Below are positions 61,387 to 64,000 of a DNA stretch of 64,000 nucleotides, piece by piece. Every line of letters begins with the position of its first letter. Position 1 is the stretch's first letter. The notes under the pieces are model-generated. The model made no database searches and was not told the DNA's origin. It was given only the letters and a program-made list of their open reading frames with translations. Source of the DNA: Holacanthus passer (Eukaryota; Chordata; Actinopteri; Pomacanthidae). A program made the translations under genes and the position numbers. The DNA is taken from NCBI GenBank assembly GCA_025331565.1, contig JAFREQ010000009.1, positions 6,313,501-6,377,500 on the forward strand, in the 5' to 3' direction.

Positions 61387-61504
61387 GTACTACTTCCCTG
61401 GCTGGTACAGTGGTGGGGCATCCCGGGCATATCGACACGGGGTGGCCAAGGGATCAGAAAGCCCTGTGCTTGATGATTTTGTAATGTCGTACCTTTTCTC
61501 TCAG
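61387..61504 (+). CDS. jak2: jak2 coding exon 3 (FERM domain)
   Basis: Acceptor acacag|g at 61,386 and donor cag|gtgagt at 61,505. The intron before it is only 108 bp. It reads YYFPGWYSGGASRAYRHG, then ESPVLDDFVMSYLFSQ, which is diagnostic of JAK2 among JAKs (human has YYFPRWYCSGSNRAYRHG-type and LLDDFVMSYLFAQ sequence; JAK1 and TYK2 differ here). The exon ends in phase 0 at residue 154. The next expected residues (W-R-x-D-F-type) are not found up to 64,000, so the remaining FERM, SH2-like, pseudokinase and kinase domains lie beyond the window. Confidence 0.94.
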
Positions 61505-64000
61505 GTGAGTATTTCAGCATACAGGAGTTTATTACATGAACTGGTTAGAAATGTGAGTTTTATATGTGAGTCAGTTTAACAAAAAATATTCAAGTGCATG
61601 GTGTAATTGTTCCTACATTACCTTGCAGCCCAGTATTGTAGATTAGGCATCAGAAAACAAGCAGCTCATGTTCTCTACAAGTGCGGTGATGTGAGTTTGT
61701 TAGATTGCTAGTTAGGTCACATCTTCAGATTTAAGGTTTTTTAAAAAAGGTAGAAAAGTAACAAACTGAAACTGTTTGTCCATGGATGTCTTTGGTGAGA
61801 AGGATTTCAGTCATTCGACACAGTAGTCTGAGCTGCAAACAACAGGACTGCCTATGCAAGCAAGTGGCACCAACAAGAGAGATGACACTTTCACTGGGTG
61901 CAGTTAAAGCCCTCATGTGAGAGGCAACTCTTTGGGAGCAATTTTGTATCTTGCATGCAAAGATCCACACCTCAGTGTGCACAAAACCTGAATGAGAGAG
62001 CAAAATTAAATCCCCTTCCACAGTCTTTTGTGGGCACGCCAAGGCTTTTTCAATGCTGAAGGTTTGATTGATCACAGCAGGCTCCACCAAGCAGTTTCAG
62101 TGTGTTACACATTGGAACAGTTATTTTTTCATTTCCGTCATCAAAATTGTGATTGGTACCAATGGAACCACTCCATCCTCATGTTTTTTTTTTTTTTTTA
62201 TACCCCTCTGTTGAGGTTCCTACCACACCAATCCAGAAATTACAGGTGGAGCTAGAAACCATGCAGTCATGGCACCAGGACTGTTCATTTGGAATTCTGT
62301 ACAACTGAAATGTTGATGGTAAAAAAAGAAAGATGTCACCCAGTGCTACAGCGTGGCTCATTTATGTGGTTTATTAGTATGGCTCCATTGTGCATTTTTT
62401 GCCCCAGAGCTGCCCAACGAGTTAATCTTACCTTGGATGACACATTGGCTCACAGTACTACTGCTTTATTAATGACTTTGTGGTCACACGGTCTCATAAG
62501 ATAAAAGTTTCCCCACTGAGTCCCCTCTGTTTCTGTGTGTTTTGAATGGAGTACATTGTCAGTTTTGCTGTTTTTCAGTTGGCTGTTTGAGTATTTGTCC
62601 TTGTAGTTTTTGGTCAAAGGAAAATGTAATTGCACTTAAGGTTGTTTTTTTTTCCCACACAGCACTCACTATATAATATCTGTGTGGGAGGAGGAAAACA
62701 GTCCAATAGAGACTTAATCATATTATTTACCAGAGCCCCGACTGCCCTCAGCCAAGAATGATTTGGATAAACTACACTGCAATAGATAGTAGGTGTGTAT
62801 TACAGGTGAATCCAGGTAACTCGAGCCAGTAATATGACTGGAGCTGAACTCAGAGTGAACTGAAGGATTATGTGGAATTATGCCGGTGGAAATCTGCACT
62901 GTTGGCTCGGGAAAAGCCTATAAGGGAGAAGGGAAGCACCGCTGCACGGGTCATTTAAGGGTGCAGCACACTGTGTGTTTGCAGCCATTAAGCCATTACA
63001 CATGCTCACATTCGCTCCGGACAGATGTTGTGTTTTGCTTTGTGAAGGATATGTTGAATTCCTCACAGTGTAATCTGGAGCTGAGCCCCTGTGTTTGTGA
63101 TAAAGGAAGACTGTTATGACTTGCAAAGGGAAGTCTATCTCTGCATTGGCCAGCTGGAGAGGTATACTAGTGTTCCTGGAACAACAGGAAGTTAGTTATT
63201 GAAGTTTGGCCTGTTGATACAGCAGCAGTGACTGTGACAGACGGCTTAAGGAGGCAGTTAAGGTACTTTTCCTTATGAAATTGATTGCTGCAATTGACGT
63301 AAAAAATCGTACGTTCTCAAGTCATAACTCAAACTCAAACACATGATACACTTATTTTTGGATTCTGTGTAACACTTTGTGAGGATGACATTTTCATTGA
63401 AATCATAGAAAAAACACCGTCCTTTAACTCCAGAACTTGCCTGAAAATTATCAGTGATAGTTATCTGTACATCCCACTCCCATTCACTAATTTGAGATTC
63501 ATGTAATTGCCATGTAATTTGCCCAAATATAAACAAATATAGTCAATATTGTCTCATTTCTCTCTGAGGAGGGGCCCACAGTGTCAGACTTTCCCATCAT
63601 CTCTCCATTCGCCAGTTGAAGGTTAAGTAACATAACAATAAAAGCTCTTCTTTTCCCTAATGTTTCCCTAGTGTGATCCAATTTTACCTTGTAGTTCTGT
63701 TCAGTGTTAATGCTGACTTATTGCATTCGGAGCAAAACGTTGCAAACATGACGTCAGACCAACTGACAGGAAGCTCATTCATTGTCAGCTGTGGTCAGCT
63801 GTCATCCTACATCATTAGTGCTACATGGACCTGCAGTGGAAAATGAAAATTAAGTTTGTTCCAGTGACTAACAGAAAGTCATGTTGTACCTAACTGTTCT
63901 CCAAGCGGTTTGGGGTAGCTGTTCTTATCTTCTTGTCTCTTGCTCATGATGATGAAGACGTAGTTTTAAATGAGCAACTGTCATAAATAACAGAGTTTAA
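61505..64000 (+). other. jak2: jak2 intron after coding exon 3 (runs off the window)
   Basis: At least 2.5 kb without any recognisable JAK2 exon. A poly-T run lies at 62,185-62,199 and a T run at 62,646-62,653. No transposon, microsatellite or RNA gene was recognised. The short open frames here have no JAK2 similarity. Confidence 0.75.

Noticed and set aside
60321..61504. JAK1 or TYK2 as the identity of the kinase gene
   Set aside because: The RAYRHG and DDFVMSYLF segments and the WF.PNHIF stretch are of JAK2 type; JAK1 has different sequence at these positions.

Overview
This window is vertebrate, most likely teleost fish, genomic DNA, probably a perciform-type (spiny-rayed) species. The evidence is three spliced exons of a Janus kinase 2 gene, dense (CA/TG)n microsatellites, and remnants of repeat families typical of teleosts: a Rex3/RTE-like LINE tail, an L2-like LINE tail, Tc1-like and hAT-like transposase remnants, and MITE-like elements. 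No bacterial-style gene organisation, CRISPR array, rRNA or complete tRNA is visible.

Layout. Positions 1-57,400 (about 90% of the window) look like a gene-poor intergenic region. I could not place a convincing protein-coding exon there; one short Arg/Glu-rich open frame at 1,423-1,698 is the only candidate. The region consists of simple repeats, purine/pyrimidine-biased tracts, decayed transposable elements and unique AT-rich sequence, some of which may be conserved regulatory DNA. At 57,400-58,002 there is a CpG-richer, TATA-less stretch ending in a consensus splice donor. I read it as the promoter and 5' non-coding exon of jak2. Coding begins at 60,321. Three coding exons (60,321-60,540; 61,155-61,278; 61,387-61,504) encode the first 154 residues of JAK2, which is the beginning of the FERM domain that binds cytokine receptors. 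From 61,505 to the right edge is a long intron, and the gene runs off the window on the + strand.

Most notable structure beyond the gene: (1) a ~105-bp segment at 49,949-50,053 is an almost identical inverted copy of 52,570-52,672 and is bracketed by an 11-bp direct repeat, as expected of a recent templated insertion or retroposition; (2) two ~200-bp blocks, 39,054-39,249 and 42,292-42,508, are diverged direct copies of each other with two well-kept sub-blocks, possibly a duplicated regulatory element; (3) three copies of one long-TIR element, one apparently complete, and one carrying a perfect 16-bp hairpin. I see no sign of a new biological system. Repeat-family names are given from recognition of their consensus by eye, without database search.
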